Counted from the stretch's first letter, positions 51,693 through 63,455 are shown. The stretch is DNA of 64,000 nucleotides from Microbacterium testaceum (GCF_003075375.1 NZ_QDFT01000004.1:62001-126000), one strand, 5' to 3'. Translations and numbers: made by a program. Notes: generated by a model from the sequence alone, not told the origin.

Positions 51693-53216
51693 TCAGCGCT
51701 GGCGCTTCTCGCGGATGCGCATGTTGAGCACGATCGGGGTGCCCTCGAAGCCGTAGATCTCGCGCAGGCGCCGCTGGATGAACCGACGGTACCCCGGGTC
51801 GAGGAACCCGGTCGTGAAGAGCACGAAGGTCGGCGGACGCGTCGCCGCCTGCGTCCCGAACAGGATGCGGGGCTGCTTTCCGCCGCGCAGGGGGTGCGGG
51901 TGCTCGGCGACCAGCTCCGACAGGAACGCGTTGAACTTGCCGGTCGGGATGCGGGTGTCCCACGACTCCAGCGCCGTCTCGAGCGCCGGGACGAGCTTGT
52001 CGAGGTGACGGCCCGTGCGGGCCGAGATGTTCACACGGGGAGCCCACGCGACGTGCGCCAGGTCCTGCTCGATCTCGCGCTCGAGGTAGCGGCGACGGTC
52101 CTGGTTCTCCATGTCGTCGTCGTTGAGGCGGTCCCACTTGTTGAACGCCAGGACGAGCGCACGGCCGGACTCGAGCACCAGGTCGATGATGTTGAGGTCC
52201 TGCACGCTGATCGGCTGCGAGACGTCGAGGACGACGACCGCGACCTCGCTCTTCTCGAGAGCGGTCGAGGTGCGCAGCGACGCGTAGAAGTCCGCTCCCT
52301 GCGAGAGGTGCACGCGGCGACGGATGCCGGCGGTGTCGACGAGCGTCCAGAGCTTGCCGCCGAGCTCGACGACCTCATCCACCGGGTCGCGGGTGGTGCC
52401 CGCGAGCTCGTTGACGACGACGCGCTCTTCGCCGGCGGCCTTGTTCAACAGCGAGGACTTGCCGACGTTGGGGCGACCGAGGATCGCGACGCGGCGGGGG
52501 CCGCCGATCTCGTACTTGGCGACCGCCGAGACCTCGGGCAGCACCTTCATGATCTCGTCGAGCAGGTCGGCCACACCGCGGCCGTGGATGGCCGAGACGG
52601 GGTGCGGCTCGCCCAGGCCGAGGTTCCACAGGGCCGTGGCCTCGGGCTCCTGGCGCGCGTCGTCGACCTTGTTGGCGACGAGGAACACCGGCTTGTTGCT
52701 CTTGCGCAGCAGCTTGACGACGTGCTCGTCGGTCGAGGTCGCCCCCACGGTGGCATCCACCACGAACAGCACGATGTCGGCCAGGTCGATCGCGACCTCG
52801 GCCTGCGCCGCGACCGAACGGTCGATGCCCTTCGCATCGGGCTCCCACCCGCCGGTGTCGACCAGCGAGAAGCGGCGGTCGAGCCACTCGGCCTTGTAGG
52901 TGACGCGGTCGCGCGTGACGCCGGGGGTGTCCTCGACGACGGCCTCGCGGCGGCCGAGGATGCGGTTCACCAGCGCGGACTTGCCGACGTTCGGTCGGCC
53001 GACGATCGCGACCACCGGCAGCGCCGGCAGGAACTCGATCTCGCCGTCGCCCGAGGCCAGCCCCGCGAGCAGCGCGGCATCGTCCTCGTCGAGGTCGAAG
53101 TCGGCCAGGCCCGCGCGAAGGGCCTCTGCCCGCTGCTCGGCCAGGACCTCGTCGAGGTTCTGCATCTTCTCGGCGAGCTGGTCGGGCCCGCCTTCGTACT
53201 CGTCTTCAACGCCCAT
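51693..53216 (-). CDS. der: GTPase Der (EngA), ribosome assembly
   Basis: A 507-residue essential GTPase for 50S ribosome assembly. Two G domains in tandem: GRPNVGKS at 73-80 with DTPGVTRDR and VDTGG, and a second GRPNVGKSS near 248 with [13 protein letters not shown] and NKWD provide guanine specificity. A KH-like C-terminal domain ends [18 protein letters not shown]. An acidic N-terminal tail of about 65 residues is typical for actinobacteria. Its start overlaps cmk by 11 nt, so it is the last gene of the scp-rluB-tyrA-cmk-der cluster. Confidence 0.97.
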   Translation of the reverse strand: MGVEDEYEGGPDQLAEKMQNLDEVLAEQRAEALRAGLADFDLDEDDAALLAGLASGDGEIEFLPALPVVAIVGRPNVGKSALVNRILGRREAVVEDTPGVTRDRVTYKAEWLDRRFSLVDTGGWEPDAKGIDRSVAAQAEVAIDLADIVLFVVDATVGATSTDEHVVKLLRKSNKPVFLVANKVDDARQEPEATALWNLGLGEPHPVSAIHGRGVADLLDEIMKVLPEVSAVAKYEIGGPRRVAILGRPNVGKSSLLNKAAGEERVVVNELAGTTRDPVDEVVELGGKLWTLVDTAGIRRRVHLSQGADFYASLRTSTALEKSEVAVVVLDVSQPISVQDLNIIDLVLESGRALVLAFNKWDRLNDDDMENQDRRRYLEREIEQDLAHVAWAPRVNISARTGRHLDKLVPALETALESWDTRIPTGKFNAFLSELVAEHPHPLRGGKQPRILFGTQAATRPPTFVLFTTGFLDPGYRRFIQRRLREIYGFEGTPIVLNMRIREKRQR

Positions 53217-53979
53217 CGCGGGCTCCCATCGTGGTCTCGACGACGCGCAACACGGCGTCGACGGTCTGTGCGAAATCGAGGTGGGTCGAATCGACGACCT
53301 CGACGCCGTCAGCGGCGGTGAGGAAGTCGACGACCGTGGAATCGGCCGCGTCGCGCTGGTGCAGCGCGGCGGCCACCTTGGCGGCGTCCTGATCGGTCAG
53401 TTCGGCGCTGCGGCGTGCGGCGCGCACCTCGGGCGCCGCGGTGAGCAGGATGCGTACGGGCGCGTCGGGGAACACGACCGTGGTGATGTCACGACCCTCG
53501 ACGACGACCCCCGGCAGACCCGCGGATGCCACGAGCCGCCGGAACAGCTCGGTCACCGCGTGCCGCACGGGGGCGACGCGCGCGACGCCGCTGACGGCGT
53601 CGGTCACGCGGGGTTCGCGGATCGCGGCGGTCACGTCGACCCCGCCGACCCGCACCCAGCGGTCGGTGGTGTCGAGCGAGATCGCGTAGTCGAAGTCGCC
53701 GAACACCTCGAGCACCGCGGTGGCGTCCGAGGTGTCGACGCCGTGGGCGAGCGCGTGCCACGCGAGGGCGCGGTAGGCGGCACCGGTGTCGAGGAAGCCG
53801 TAGCCCAGTCGCTCGGCTGCGGCGCGCGAGACGCTCGATTTTCCGCTGCCGGCGGGGCCGTCGATCGCCACGACCAGGGGGACGGATGCCGCCCCCGCGG
53901 GTGCCGAGCCCTCGGCGGGGGTCGCCAGCGCCGCGCCGAACGCGGGCTTGGTCAGGGCCGGGGTGGGAGAGTCAGTCAT
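53206..53979 (-). CDS. cmk: Cytidylate kinase
   Basis: A 257-residue kinase that phosphorylates CMP and dCMP. The P-loop [12 protein letters not shown] lies at about residues 39-50. [16 protein letters not shown] and [16 protein letters not shown] are the substrate and lid motifs, and RAARRSAEL is the LID arginine region. A 30-residue extra tail precedes the core. Overlaps tyrA by 8 nt and der by 11 nt. Confidence 0.95.
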   Translation of the reverse strand: MTDSPTPALTKPAFGAALATPAEGSAPAGAASVPLVVAIDGPAGSGKSSVSRAAAERLGYGFLDTGAAYRALAWHALAHGVDTSDATAVLEVFGDFDYAISLDTTDRWVRVGGVDVTAAIREPRVTDAVSGVARVAPVRHAVTELFRRLVASAGLPGVVVEGRDITTVVFPDAPVRILLTAAPEVRAARRSAELTDQDAAKVAAALHQRDAADSTVVDFLTAADGVEVVDSTHLDFAQTVDAVLRVVETTMGARDGR

Positions 53980-55105
53980 GGGTGGTGCTCGCAATCCGCC
54001 ATCCGCGCTGCTGGAGCCCGTCGACGGCCCGGCGGACCGCGTCGGGGACGACGCTGATCTCGGCGAGGCCGAACGGGGCTCCGGGCGAGTGCTCGAGGCG
54101 CAGGTCTTCGACGTTGACGTCGAGGTCTCCGAGCTCGCCGAAGAGGCGGCCCAGCTGGCCGGAGGTGTCGTCGACCATGACGACGAAGCTGTCGAAGCGA
54201 CGGTTCTGACCGTGCTTGCCGGGCAGGCGCTCGACGCCCTCGTTGCCCCGGCGGATCGTGTCGGCGACCGCCCGGCGCGCGCCGGGCGCCTCGGGCGCGC
54301 GCAGCGCCGCCGCCACCTGCGTGAGGTCGGCGGCGAGGTCGTCGAGCACCTCGACGACGGGACCGGCGTTGGCACCCAGGATCTGCACCCACAGTTCGGG
54401 AGCGGATGCCGCGATGCGGGTGGTGTCGCGAACGCCCTGCCCCGCGAGTCGCAGCGACCCGTCGGGGGCCGTGACGAAGCGGCCCGCCAGGAGGCTCGCC
54501 ACCAGCTGCGGCACGTGCGACATGAGGGCGACGGACTCGTCGTGCTCTTCGGGGGTCATCTCGATGAGCGTCGCCCCGAGGTCGAGCGCGAGCCCCTCGA
54601 CGAGGGACAGGTCGTGGGCCGAGGTCTCGGCATCCCGGCAGACCACCCAGGGGCGGCCCACGAAGATGTCGGCGCGGGCCGAGATGGCTCCCCCGCGCTC
54701 GCGTCCGGCCATGGGGTGCGAACCGATGTAGTGGCGCAGGTCGACGCCGCGCGCACGGAGGGTGCGCAGCGGCTCGAGCTTGACGCTCGCGACGTCGGTG
54801 ACAACGGCATCCGGGAACGCCGCGAGCTCGCGCTCGACGACGTCGGCCGTCACGTCGGGCGGAACCGCCACGACGATCAGCCCGGGGGCGTCGTCGGCGC
54901 GCTCGGCGCGGCCGGCGCCGTAGTCGATGGCCAGACGCAACTGCGAGGGCGACGCGTCGACGAGGACGACGTCGACGCCGCGCGCGGTGAGCGCGTGGCC
55001 GATGCTCGCACCGAGCAGACCCGACCCGACGACGCGCACCGTACCGCTCGTGCGGGTCGCCAGAGGCCCGGCCGCGCGCGCGGACGGTGCGTTCGGTTCG
55101 CTCAT
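53972..55105 (-). CDS. tyrA: Prephenate dehydrogenase
   Basis: A 377-residue enzyme of tyrosine synthesis. The N-terminal NAD site is [20 protein letters not shown] (about residues 23-42). The prephenate-binding middle has [15 protein letters not shown]-terminal ACT-like regulatory domain (about 300-377) has [19 protein letters not shown] and likely senses tyrosine. It is in the operon between rluB and cmk. Confidence 0.92.
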   Translation of the reverse strand: MSEPNAPSARAAGPLATRTSGTVRVVGSGLLGASIGHALTARGVDVVLVDASPSQLRLAIDYGAGRAERADDAPGLIVVAVPPDVTADVVERELAAFPDAVVTDVASVKLEPLRTLRARGVDLRHYIGSHPMAGRERGGAISARADIFVGRPWVVCRDAETSAHDLSLVEGLALDLGATLIEMTPEEHDESVALMSHVPQLVASLLAGRFVTAPDGSLRLAGQGVRDTTRIAASAPELWVQILGANAGPVVEVLDDLAADLTQVAAALRAPEAPGARRAVADTIRRGNEGVERLPGKHGQNRRFDSFVVMVDDTSGQLGRLFGELGDLDVNVEDLRLEHSPGAPFGLAEISVVPDAVRRAVDGLQQRGWRIASTTHD

Positions 55106-55160
55106 CGGGTCTCCTGCTGCCCTGCCCGGCGCGGGACGCGTCCAGGCACGCCCGCGAGGC

Positions 55161-55931
55161 TCACTCCGCCGGATCGGTCGGAGCGCTGTCGTCGGTTCGC
55201 GACAGCGTGAGAAGGGCGCCGCGTTCTACTGTAGTCAACTCGCGCGCCTTGCCCGCAGGGAGTGTTCCCAGGTGGAGGGGTCCGAACTGGCGGCGCACCA
55301 GCTCGACGACGGGGTGACCCACCTCGGCCATCATTCGTCGCACGATGCGGTTCTTGCCCGAGTGAAGCGTCAGTTCGACCAGGCTCTCGCCCCGGGACGC
55401 ATCGAGCAGACGCGCCTTGTCGGCGGCGATGCGCCCGTCCTCGAGGTCGACGCCCTTGAGGAGCCGCTGGATGGTCTGCGGCAGCACCTGCCCCTCGACC
55501 TTGGCGATGTAGACCTTGGTCACCCCGAACGACGGGTGCGCCAGGACGTGGGCGAGGTCGCCGTCGTTGGTGAGCACGAGAAGGCCCGAGGTGTCGGCAT
55601 CCAATCGTCCGACGTTGAACAGGCGCTCGTCCCAGTCCTTCGTGTAGCGGCGCAGGTCGGGGCGCCCGCGGTCGTCGTTCATCGAGCTGACGACGCCCGT
55701 CGGCTTGTTCAGCATGACGTAGCGCTTCGAGGAGTCAAGCTGGATCGCCGTGCCGTCCACGTCGACCAGGTCGACCTCGGGGTCGATGCGCGACCCCAGC
55801 TCGGTCACGACGACGCCGTTCACGCGCACGCGCCCCTCGACGATCATCTGCTCCGAGACGCGGCGCGAGGCCACGCCCGCGTTCGCGAGCACCTTCTGCA
55901 GGCGCACGCCCTCGGCATCCGCTTCGCTCAT
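55161..55931 (-). CDS. rluB: Pseudouridine synthase, RluB/RsuA type
   Basis: A 256-residue enzyme. S4 domain (about residues 8-65): VRLQKVLANAGVASRRVSEQ. Catalytic domain: the active-site Asp in NVGRLDADTSGLLVLTNDG (about 106-124), with VMLNKPTGVV before it and LHSGKNRIVRRMMAEVGHPV after. It modifies uridine in 23S rRNA. It overlaps scpB by 4 nt (ATGA). Confidence 0.93.
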   Translation of the reverse strand: MSEADAEGVRLQKVLANAGVASRRVSEQMIVEGRVRVNGVVVTELGSRIDPEVDLVDVDGTAIQLDSSKRYVMLNKPTGVVSSMNDDRGRPDLRRYTKDWDERLFNVGRLDADTSGLLVLTNDGDLAHVLAHPSFGVTKVYIAKVEGQVLPQTIQRLLKGVDLEDGRIAADKARLLDASRGESLVELTLHSGKNRIVRRMMAEVGHPVVELVRRQFGPLHLGTLPAGKARELTTVERGALLTLSRTDDSAPTDPAE

Positions 55932-56575
55932 TTCAGTACCTCTCCGTCGAATCCGTCCGAGCCGTCGTCGAGCAACGGCGAGATGTGCGGCAGCTCGTCG
56001 AGCGAGTTGATGCCGAGGTGGACCAGCAGCTGGTCGGTGGTCCCGTAGTGGATGGCGCCCGTGTCGGGGTCGGTGAAGACCTCGGTGATCAGCCCGCGGG
56101 CGAGCAGCGTGCGCACGACCGAGTCGACGTTGACGGCACGGATGGATGCCACCTGCCCGCGCGTGACGGGCTGCTTGTACGCGATGACCGCCAGGGTCTC
56201 GAGCGCCGCCTGCGACAATCGCGAGGGGGCCTGGGTGTTCACGAACTCGCCGACGACGTCGTCGTACTCCTCGCGGACGTAGAGCCGCCACCCGCCGCCG
56301 ACCTCGCGCAGCTCGAAGCCGCGCCGGGGGCCGCCCGTTTCGCCGTCGTAGTCGGCCACGAGGGCCGCGACGGCCTGGCGCACCGCGGGTACCGGGGCGG
56401 CGACCGCGGCCGCGAGGCTCACCAGGCTCTGCGGTTCGTCGACGACGAGCAGGATGGCCTCGAGGCGGCGGGCGACGGACGCCGCGTCGGTCGGTCGTGG
56501 GGCGGGGGCCGGCGCCGTCGCGGCGGCGGTGTCCACGGTGGTGTCGCGGTCGGCGGTCGTCGGGTCAGCGGTCAT
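55928..56575 (-). CDS. scpB: Segregation and condensation protein B
   Basis: A 215-residue KITE protein of the SMC-ScpA-ScpB condensin. Two winged helices: VARRLEAILLVVDEPQSLVS and AALETLAVIAYKQPVTRGQV, which carries the conserved IAYKQPVTR. The N-terminal 35 residues are low-complexity Thr/Ala/Pro. Starts 11 nt inside the scpA end. It works with ScpA; smc is not in the window. Confidence 0.95.
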   Translation of the reverse strand: MTADPTTADRDTTVDTAAATAPAPAPRPTDAASVARRLEAILLVVDEPQSLVSLAAAVAAPVPAVRQAVAALVADYDGETGGPRRGFELREVGGGWRLYVREEYDDVVGEFVNTQAPSRLSQAALETLAVIAYKQPVTRGQVASIRAVNVDSVVRTLLARGLITEVFTDPDTGAIHYGTTDQLLVHLGINSLDELPHISPLLDDGSDGFDGEVLK

Positions 56576-57482
56576 AGTCGGCTCCCAGGGCGGCGAGGTT
56601 CTCATCGGACCACCGCTCGGCGGCCCAGCGCAGGGTCAGCTCGCCGAGGGGTTCGAGCTGCTCGAACGACAGCGCGGCGTGACGGTACAGCTCGAGGATC
56701 GACAGGAAGCGCGCGACCACGACCCCCGTCTCACTGACGCCGGCCACCAGATCGCGGAAGCTCAGCGTCCCCGCCGCGCGCAGCAGGGTGACCACGATCG
56801 CCGCCTGCTCGCGGATGCTCACGAGGGGGGCGTGCAGGTGGTCGAGACCCACGGTGGGGATGTGCTTCGGGGCGAAGGCCACCACCGCCAGCGCGGCGAA
56901 GTCCTCGGCCGACAGCGTCCACGTCAGCTCCGGCACCGCGCTGCGGTACTTCTGCTCCAGGCGGACGGAGCGCGTGTGACGGGTGCCCTCGCGCTGCAGG
57001 CACCGCGCGAACCACGCCGACACCTCTTTGAAGGCGCGGTACTGCAGCAGCCGGGCGAACAGCAGGTCGCGGGCTTCGAGCAGCGCCACCGACTCGGCAT
57101 CCACCAGTTCTCCCTGCGGCAGAAGACCCGCGATCTTCATGTCCAGCAGGGTCGCCGCCACCACCAGGAACTCGGACGCCTCGTCCAGATCGCCGTCGGG
57201 GCCCATCGCCCGCAGGTACGAGATGAACTCGTCGGTGACACGGCTGAGCGCGACCTCGGTGACGTCGAGCTCGGCGCGCGAGATGAGGGTGAGCAGCAGG
57301 TCGAAGGGCCCGTCGAAATCGGGGAGCGAGACGCGGAAGCCGGGAGCGTCGGCGCCGGTTGCGTCGACGGGGACAGGGATGTCGGATGCCGCAGGGCCGA
57401 CCCCGTCGGCGTCGCGCAGGTCCGTGGAGCGGGACGCCGCGACCGCGGCGTCGGCGAGGGTGTCGTCAGGCGACGGCGCCAC
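56565..57482 (-). CDS. scpA: Segregation and condensation protein A (kleisin)
   Basis: A 305-residue kleisin. The N-terminal SMC-neck motif is FDGPFDLLLTLISRAELDVT (about residues 50-69), then FLVVAATLLDMKIAGLLPQG. The winged-helix C-terminal part includes RDLVAGVSETGVVVARFLSI and LEPLGELTLRW. The start is GTG at 57482 inside the parA end, with GGGAG about 10 nt upstream. A 45-residue polar N-terminal tail precedes the core. Confidence 0.93.
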   Translation of the reverse strand: MAPSPDDTLADAAVAASRSTDLRDADGVGPAASDIPVPVDATGADAPGFRVSLPDFDGPFDLLLTLISRAELDVTEVALSRVTDEFISYLRAMGPDGDLDEASEFLVVAATLLDMKIAGLLPQGELVDAESVALLEARDLLFARLLQYRAFKEVSAWFARCLQREGTRHTRSVRLEQKYRSAVPELTWTLSAEDFAALAVVAFAPKHIPTVGLDHLHAPLVSIREQAAIVVTLLRAAGTLSFRDLVAGVSETGVVVARFLSILELYRHAALSFEQLEPLGELTLRWAAERWSDENLAALGADYDR

Positions 57483-58368
57483 GGGCGACCAGCTCCCGCG
57501 CCAGCCGCAGGTAGGCCTGGGCGGCGGCGTGCTCGGGCGCGAACTCCGTGATCGGCATGCCCGACACCGAGGCATCCGGGAACTTGACCGTGCGACCGAT
57601 GACCGTCTCGAGCACATCGTCGCCGAACGCCTCGACCACGCGCTCGAGCACCTCGCGCGAGTGCAGCGTGCGGGGGTCGTACATCGTGGCGAGAACACCG
57701 TCGAGCTCGATCGCGGGGTTGAGGCGGTCGCGGACCTTGTCGATCGTCTCGACCAGCAGCGCGACACCGCGCAGCGCGAAGAACTCGCACTCGAGCGGGA
57801 TGAGCACGCCGTGCGCCGCGGTGAGCGCGTTGACGGTGAGCAGCCCGAGCGACGGCTGGCAGTCGACCAGGATGACGTCGTAATCCGCTGCGACCTTGCG
57901 CAGCACGCGCGCGAGGATCGTCTCGCGGGCGACCTCGTTGACCAGGTGCACCTCGGCCGCCGACAGGTCGATGTTGGCCGGGATCACGTCGAGACCCTCG
58001 ACCCGCGTGTGCAGGATGACCTCGTGCGGGTCGCGCTTGGTGTCGAGCAGCAGGTCGTAGATGGTGGGGACGTCGTGCGTCTGGATGCCGAGTCCCGCCG
58101 ACAGCGCACCCTGCGGGTCGAAGTCGATGGCCAGGACGCGCCGCCCGTAACCGGCCAGCGAGGCGGCCAGGTTGATGGTGGTCGTCGTCTTGCCGACGCC
58201 GCCCTTCTGGTTGCACAGCGCGATGATGCGGGCGGGACCGTGTCCATCGAGCGGCTTCGGGGTGGGGAACCCCTGATACGGGCGTCCGGTGGGTCCGAGG
58301 ATGACCTCGTCCGCGCCCGACTTCTTGCCCTTCGTGCTCGCCGACACCGATTCTCCCGCCTTCGTCAT
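57466..58368 (-). CDS. ParA/Soj-family ATPase in the scp operon
   Basis: A 300-residue ParA-type ATPase. Walker A NQKGGVGKTTTT places Lys60, then AIDFDPQGALSAGLG and VILVDCQPSLGLLTVNAL. A 45-residue polar N-terminal extension comes first. It lies where mycobacteria have Rv1708, upstream of scpA and scpB. It is not next to parB. A role in chromosome or condensin positioning is inferred from operon context. Start: ATG at 58368. Confidence 0.9.
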   Translation of the reverse strand: MTKAGESVSASTKGKKSGADEVILGPTGRPYQGFPTPKPLDGHGPARIIALCNQKGGVGKTTTTINLAASLAGYGRRVLAIDFDPQGALSAGLGIQTHDVPTIYDLLLDTKRDPHEVILHTRVEGLDVIPANIDLSAAEVHLVNEVARETILARVLRKVAADYDVILVDCQPSLGLLTVNALTAAHGVLIPLECEFFALRGVALLVETIDKVRDRLNPAIELDGVLATMYDPRTLHSREVLERVVEAFGDDVLETVIGRTVKFPDASVSGMPITEFAPEHAAAQAYLRLARELVARGAVA

Positions 58369-58381
58369 AACGCCCCCGAGT

Positions 58382-59215
58382 CTAGTCGCCGCCCGCGCGC
58401 CCACCCGTGTGACCCGCGGGCCGGGGCGAGGTCCGCCCGTCCCCGACCCGGCGCCGCCACTGCACCAGCACCGCCAGCGCGAGCGTCGCCGCACCCCACG
58501 CGGCGGCGACCTTGACCAGCACGCCGTAGATCAGGTGGGTCGGGGTGTAGTCCGGGCCGAACCCACCCTCGACCGCCAGGGCGACGAGGCTCGCGCCCAC
58601 CAGCGCCACCGGCAGCGAGAGCCACCACACCGCGCGCACGGCATCCGGCAGCACGCGGGCGACCGAGCCCGGAGAGCGCCGCGACAGCCACACCACCGCG
58701 ACGACCGCGAGCACGACCAGGCCGAGCGCGCTCGACGCGTGCTGCAGCCACTTGGCGCCCGAGAACGGCCCCCACTGCGCGGCGAGCACGGGGAACAGTT
58801 GCTCCCCCGTCCGTCCCTCGTGCGTGAAAAGGTCCCACGCGATGTGCGAGAGCACCCCGAGCGCGAGCGACAGGACGAGCCACAGGATGCCGACCACTCC
58901 CCCGCCGAACGTCTCGCGCGCCGCGGCCGGGGCACCGGCATCCCACCCCTCGGGCAGACGCCCGGCCACGGCCCGCGGCAGCAGTTCGCGGGTCGCGGGC
59001 CGCAGGACGCAGCGCCAGACGACGAGCAGCGCGAGGGCCACGACCACGGTCGGCGCGAGCCAGGTCGGATCGTGGGTCATGGCGTAATCCGGCACCATCC
59101 CGCGCAGGAACAGAGGCAGATCGGGGGTCATCGCGCCGATCGCGATCGCCGCCGGGACCAGCCGCGTGCGCAGGAACGGAAGCGCGACGACGGCATGGCT
59201 CGGCGTGAACGGCAT
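58382..59215 (-). CDS. DUF4184-family membrane protein
   Basis: A 277-residue protein with about six helices. It begins MPFTPSHAVVALPFLRTRLV, a sequence typical of DUF4184. The conserved SHIAWDLFTHEGR near residue 122 fits a membrane-bound metal-hydrolase-like site. The function is unknown. The position between tyrS and parA is where xerD often sits in related genomes. Confidence 0.85.
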   Translation of the reverse strand: MPFTPSHAVVALPFLRTRLVPAAIAIGAMTPDLPLFLRGMVPDYAMTHDPTWLAPTVVVALALLVVWRCVLRPATRELLPRAVAGRLPEGWDAGAPAAARETFGGGVVGILWLVLSLALGVLSHIAWDLFTHEGRTGEQLFPVLAAQWGPFSGAKWLQHASSALGLVVLAVVAVVWLSRRSPGSVARVLPDAVRAVWWLSLPVALVGASLVALAVEGGFGPDYTPTHLIYGVLVKVAAAWGAATLALAVLVQWRRRVGDGRTSPRPAGHTGGRAGGD

Positions 59216-59216
59216 G

Positions 59217-60530
59217 TCAGCTCAGGAACAGTCCCGCGAGCGTCTTCTTGCCGCGACGCAGCACCGAGACGCCGCCGGGAAGGGTCCCCTCGACGACCGC
59301 CTCGTCGCTCGCGACCTTCTCGCCGTCGAGCGAGACGCCGCCCTGCGCGATCGCGCGACGTGCCTCGCTCAAGCTCGCGCACAGCCCCGTGGCCGTGAGC
59401 GCCTCGACGACGGTCGACCCGGCGGCGACGGTCGCGTGCGGCAGCTCTTCGAGGGCGCTGCGCAGCACGGCGGCGTCGAGCGCGGTCACGTCGCCCTGTC
59501 CGAACAGCGCCTCGGTCGCGGCGATGACGGCCTCGGTGGCCTCGGGTCCGTGCACCGTCGTCAGCACCTCGCGGGCGAGGCGCTTCTGCGCGGCGCGACG
59601 GAAGGGCTCGGACTCCACGAGCTGCTCGTAGCCCGCGATCTCGTCGCGCGTGAGGAACGTGAACACCTTCAAGCGCTCGACGACGTCGCGGTCATCGGTG
59701 TTGAGCCAGAACTGGTACATCACCCACGGGCTGCACATCTCGGCATCCAGCCAGATCGCATTGCCCTCGCTCTTGCCGAACTTGGTGCCGTCGCTGTTGG
59801 TGATGAGCGGCGTGCCGATCGCGTGCACCGAGACGCCCTCGACCTTGCGCACCAGATCGGTGCCGCTGGTGAGATTGCCCCACTGGTCGCTGCCGCCGGT
59901 CTGCAGCACGCAGCCGTACTGGCGGTGCAGCTCGAGGTAGTCCAGGCCCTGCAGGATCTGGTAGCTGAACTCGGTGTAGCTGATGCCCGCCTCGGAGTTG
60001 AGGCGCGCGCTCACGGCGTCCTTCTTGAGCATCGTTCCGACGCGGAAGTGCTTGCCGATCTCGCGCAGGAAGTCGATGGCGCTGAGGGGGGCGGTCCAGT
60101 CGAGGTTGTTGACGATGCGCGCGGCGTTGTCGCCGTCGAAGCTCAGGAAACGCTCCACCTGGGCACGGAGCTTTCCGACCCACTCCTCGACGGTCTCCCG
60201 CGTGTTCAGCGTGCGCTCCGCCGTCGGACGCGGGTCGCCCACGAGGCCCGTGGATCCGCCCACGAGCCCGAGCGGGTGGTGCCCCGCGAGCTGCAGGCGA
60301 CGCATGGTCAGCAGCTGCACGAGGTTGCCCAGGTGCAGGCTCGGCGCGGTCGGGTCGAAGCCGCAGTAGAACGTGATCGGGCCCGCACCGAGCAGTTCGC
60401 GCAGCTCGCCCTCGTCGGTCGAGACGTGCACGAGCCCCCGATACACCAGCTCGTCCCAGACGTTGTCGAAGGTCGGGTCGTTGGCGGGTGCGAGGGCGCT
60501 CACGGGCGCCGCGTCGGTGGAGGCAGACAC
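59217..60530 (-). CDS. tyrS: Tyrosyl-tRNA synthetase
   Basis: A 437-residue class Ic synthetase. HIGH-type motif PTAPSLHLGN (about residues 60-69), KMSKS-type motif KFGKSEGN near 238, and a C-terminal S4 domain (SLSEARRAIAQGGVSLDGEK). Start is GTG at 60530, with TACCCT 6 nt upstream. Confidence 0.97.
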   Translation of the reverse strand: MSASTDAAPVSALAPANDPTFDNVWDELVYRGLVHVSTDEGELRELLGAGPITFYCGFDPTAPSLHLGNLVQLLTMRRLQLAGHHPLGLVGGSTGLVGDPRPTAERTLNTRETVEEWVGKLRAQVERFLSFDGDNAARIVNNLDWTAPLSAIDFLREIGKHFRVGTMLKKDAVSARLNSEAGISYTEFSYQILQGLDYLELHRQYGCVLQTGGSDQWGNLTSGTDLVRKVEGVSVHAIGTPLITNSDGTKFGKSEGNAIWLDAEMCSPWVMYQFWLNTDDRDVVERLKVFTFLTRDEIAGYEQLVESEPFRRAAQKRLAREVLTTVHGPEATEAVIAATEALFGQGDVTALDAAVLRSALEELPHATVAAGSTVVEALTATGLCASLSEARRAIAQGGVSLDGEKVASDEAVVEGTLPGGVSVLRRGKKTLAGLFLS

Positions 60531-60588
60531 CGGTTCAGGGTATCAGCGGGGCAGAAGGGCTCCGGATGCCGTGCCCCGCCCGGTCCGC

Positions 60589-61317
60589 TCACCCGGCGTG
60601 CACGCCCCACCACACCAGGAAGGCCGCCGCGAGAGACGTGACCCAGCTGACGAGGCTGCCGATCAGGAAGTACTCGGCGCGATCGCCGTCGTCGCGATCG
60701 CGCGAGATCTCGGGGAAGCGGACGATCCCCTTGGCCGCGAGCACCGCCGCGAGCAGCGTGTACGCGCCGGTCAGGGTGAGCACGAACACCAGGATGCGCT
60801 CGAGCGGGCCGATCAGGCGGCCGCCCTTGAGGGTGGGCGGTGCGGCCTCGCCGGTCTCGCGGTCCCCCTCGCCGGTCGCGCGGTCGCCCATCTCGGAGCG
60901 CAGGGCGATGCGCACCACGGCGTTCCCGGACTCGAGCAGGAACACCAGGCACCCGACGACCAGGACGGCGACGTCGATCGACACCGACTCACCCGGCCGG
61001 TAGCTCGCCCAGGCCTCGCCGATCAGCCCCGGTCGCGCTCGACCGGGGGCGACCACGACGCACGCCGCCGCGGCGAGCGCGAGCAGGGCGACCGGCCACA
61101 GCCCGGCGCGGGCGGGGCCCGTCTCGGGCACGACCCAGGTCCAGATGGCGGCGACGGCGACGGCGAGGATGCCGGCGACCACCGCGTCCAGACCGGCCGA
61201 CACCGCGACGAGGGCGACCGCGGCCACGGCGAAGGCGATCGCGCGTCCCGCCCGGATCATCTGGCGCAGCAGGTCGACGGCGCCGACGGCGAGCAGCAGC
61301 AATCCGGCGGCGATCAT
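60589..61317 (-). CDS. SatE-like polytopic membrane protein
   Basis: A 242-residue protein with about seven helices (IAAGLLLLAVGAVDLL, AIAFAVAAVALVAVSAGL, GLWPVALLALAAAACVVV, and others). A charged loop at about residues 145-170 separates the last pair. It overlaps the SatD-like gene by 4 nt (ATGA). Small SatD-SatE pairs were first noted in Streptococcus; function is poorly known. Confidence 0.7.
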   Translation of the reverse strand: MIAAGLLLLAVGAVDLLRQMIRAGRAIAFAVAAVALVAVSAGLDAVVAGILAVAVAAIWTWVVPETGPARAGLWPVALLALAAAACVVVAPGRARPGLIGEAWASYRPGESVSIDVAVLVVGCLVFLLESGNAVVRIALRSEMGDRATGEGDRETGEAAPPTLKGGRLIGPLERILVFVLTLTGAYTLLAAVLAAKGIVRFPEISRDRDDGDRAEYFLIGSLVSWVTSLAAAFLVWWGVHAG

Positions 61318-61961
61318 GCGCGCTCCCCCGCGGTCAGCACGGCGAAGCCCTCGACCAGGGTGGCGGATCCGGCCGTCGCGAGCGCCTGCGAGACGGCGGA
61401 CTGGCTGATGCCCTCGGCCTCGGCGAGTTCGCGCTGGGATCGACCGATGCACCGCCCGTACGTGAGCCGCCGACTGCGTTCGCTCATCGCCGAGACCGCG
61501 TGGTCGCGGGCGAGGGCGTAGGCGCCGGCCAGGGCGATCGTGTCGGACATGGCGGCATCCTCTCCTTCGGCGAGCTCGATCCAGGTGCGCGCGAGCGGCG
61601 CGGCGCGCTGTTGCAGGCGTTCGACGTGCTCGATGGCCGCACGCGCGGCCCACCACGCCGGCCCCTCGGGCACGATGCGCCCGTCGAGGTCGATGGGACG
61701 CACCGCGCCGACGCCGATGCCGAAGCGGCAGTCGATGCCGTCGGGCAGCGCGAGGCGGATGAGCAGGAGCGAGGCCAGCGCCCGCGGGAGGGTGTCGTAC
61801 TCGCCCTGCAGCTCGTCCCCCGCCACCGGGGCGAGGGGCGCGGACGCCACGGGAAGGACGCGGTCGACCTCGGCGATGACGTCGGCGATCGTTCTCTGCG
61901 CGCCCGCGCGGTCGGCGAGCTGCCGCGAGGCGACGATGTCGGCGATCACGGCGACGGTCAT
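61314..61961 (-). CDS. SatD-like protein with C-terminal helix-turn-helix
   Basis: A 215-residue protein that begins MTVAVIADIVASRQLADRAG and has GDELQGEYDTLPRALASLLL, both like SatD-type proteins. The C-terminal 40 residues look like a helix-turn-helix: RELAEAEGISQSAVSQALAT. It could repress its own operon. TACGCT lies 6 nt before the ATG, and an inverted repeat is just upstream. Confidence 0.78.
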   Translation of the reverse strand: MTVAVIADIVASRQLADRAGAQRTIADVIAEVDRVLPVASAPLAPVAGDELQGEYDTLPRALASLLLIRLALPDGIDCRFGIGVGAVRPIDLDGRIVPEGPAWWAARAAIEHVERLQQRAAPLARTWIELAEGEDAAMSDTIALAGAYALARDHAVSAMSERSRRLTYGRCIGRSQRELAEAEGISQSAVSQALATAGSATLVEGFAVLTAGERA

Positions 61962-61967
61962 GTGATC

Positions 61968-61973
61968 AGCGTA
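61968..61973 (-). promoter_or_regulatory. -10 element of the SatD-like gene
   Basis: Leftward TACGCT ends 6 nt before the ATG at 61961, as in the other leaderless-looking starts. Confidence 0.45.
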
Positions 61974-61975
61974 AT

Positions 61976-61999
61976 GCTTATCGACGCGGATTGATAAGC
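61976..61999. promoter_or_regulatory. Candidate operator of the SatD-like gene
   Basis: GCTTATC (61976-61982) and GATAAGC (61993-61999) form a perfect 7-bp inverted repeat with a 10-bp centre, placed against the upstream side of the -10 box. Confidence 0.5.
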
Positions 62000-62012
62000 G
62001 AATTGCTGATAT

Positions 62013-63452
<1,440 letters not shown>

Positions 63453-63455
<3 letters not shown>

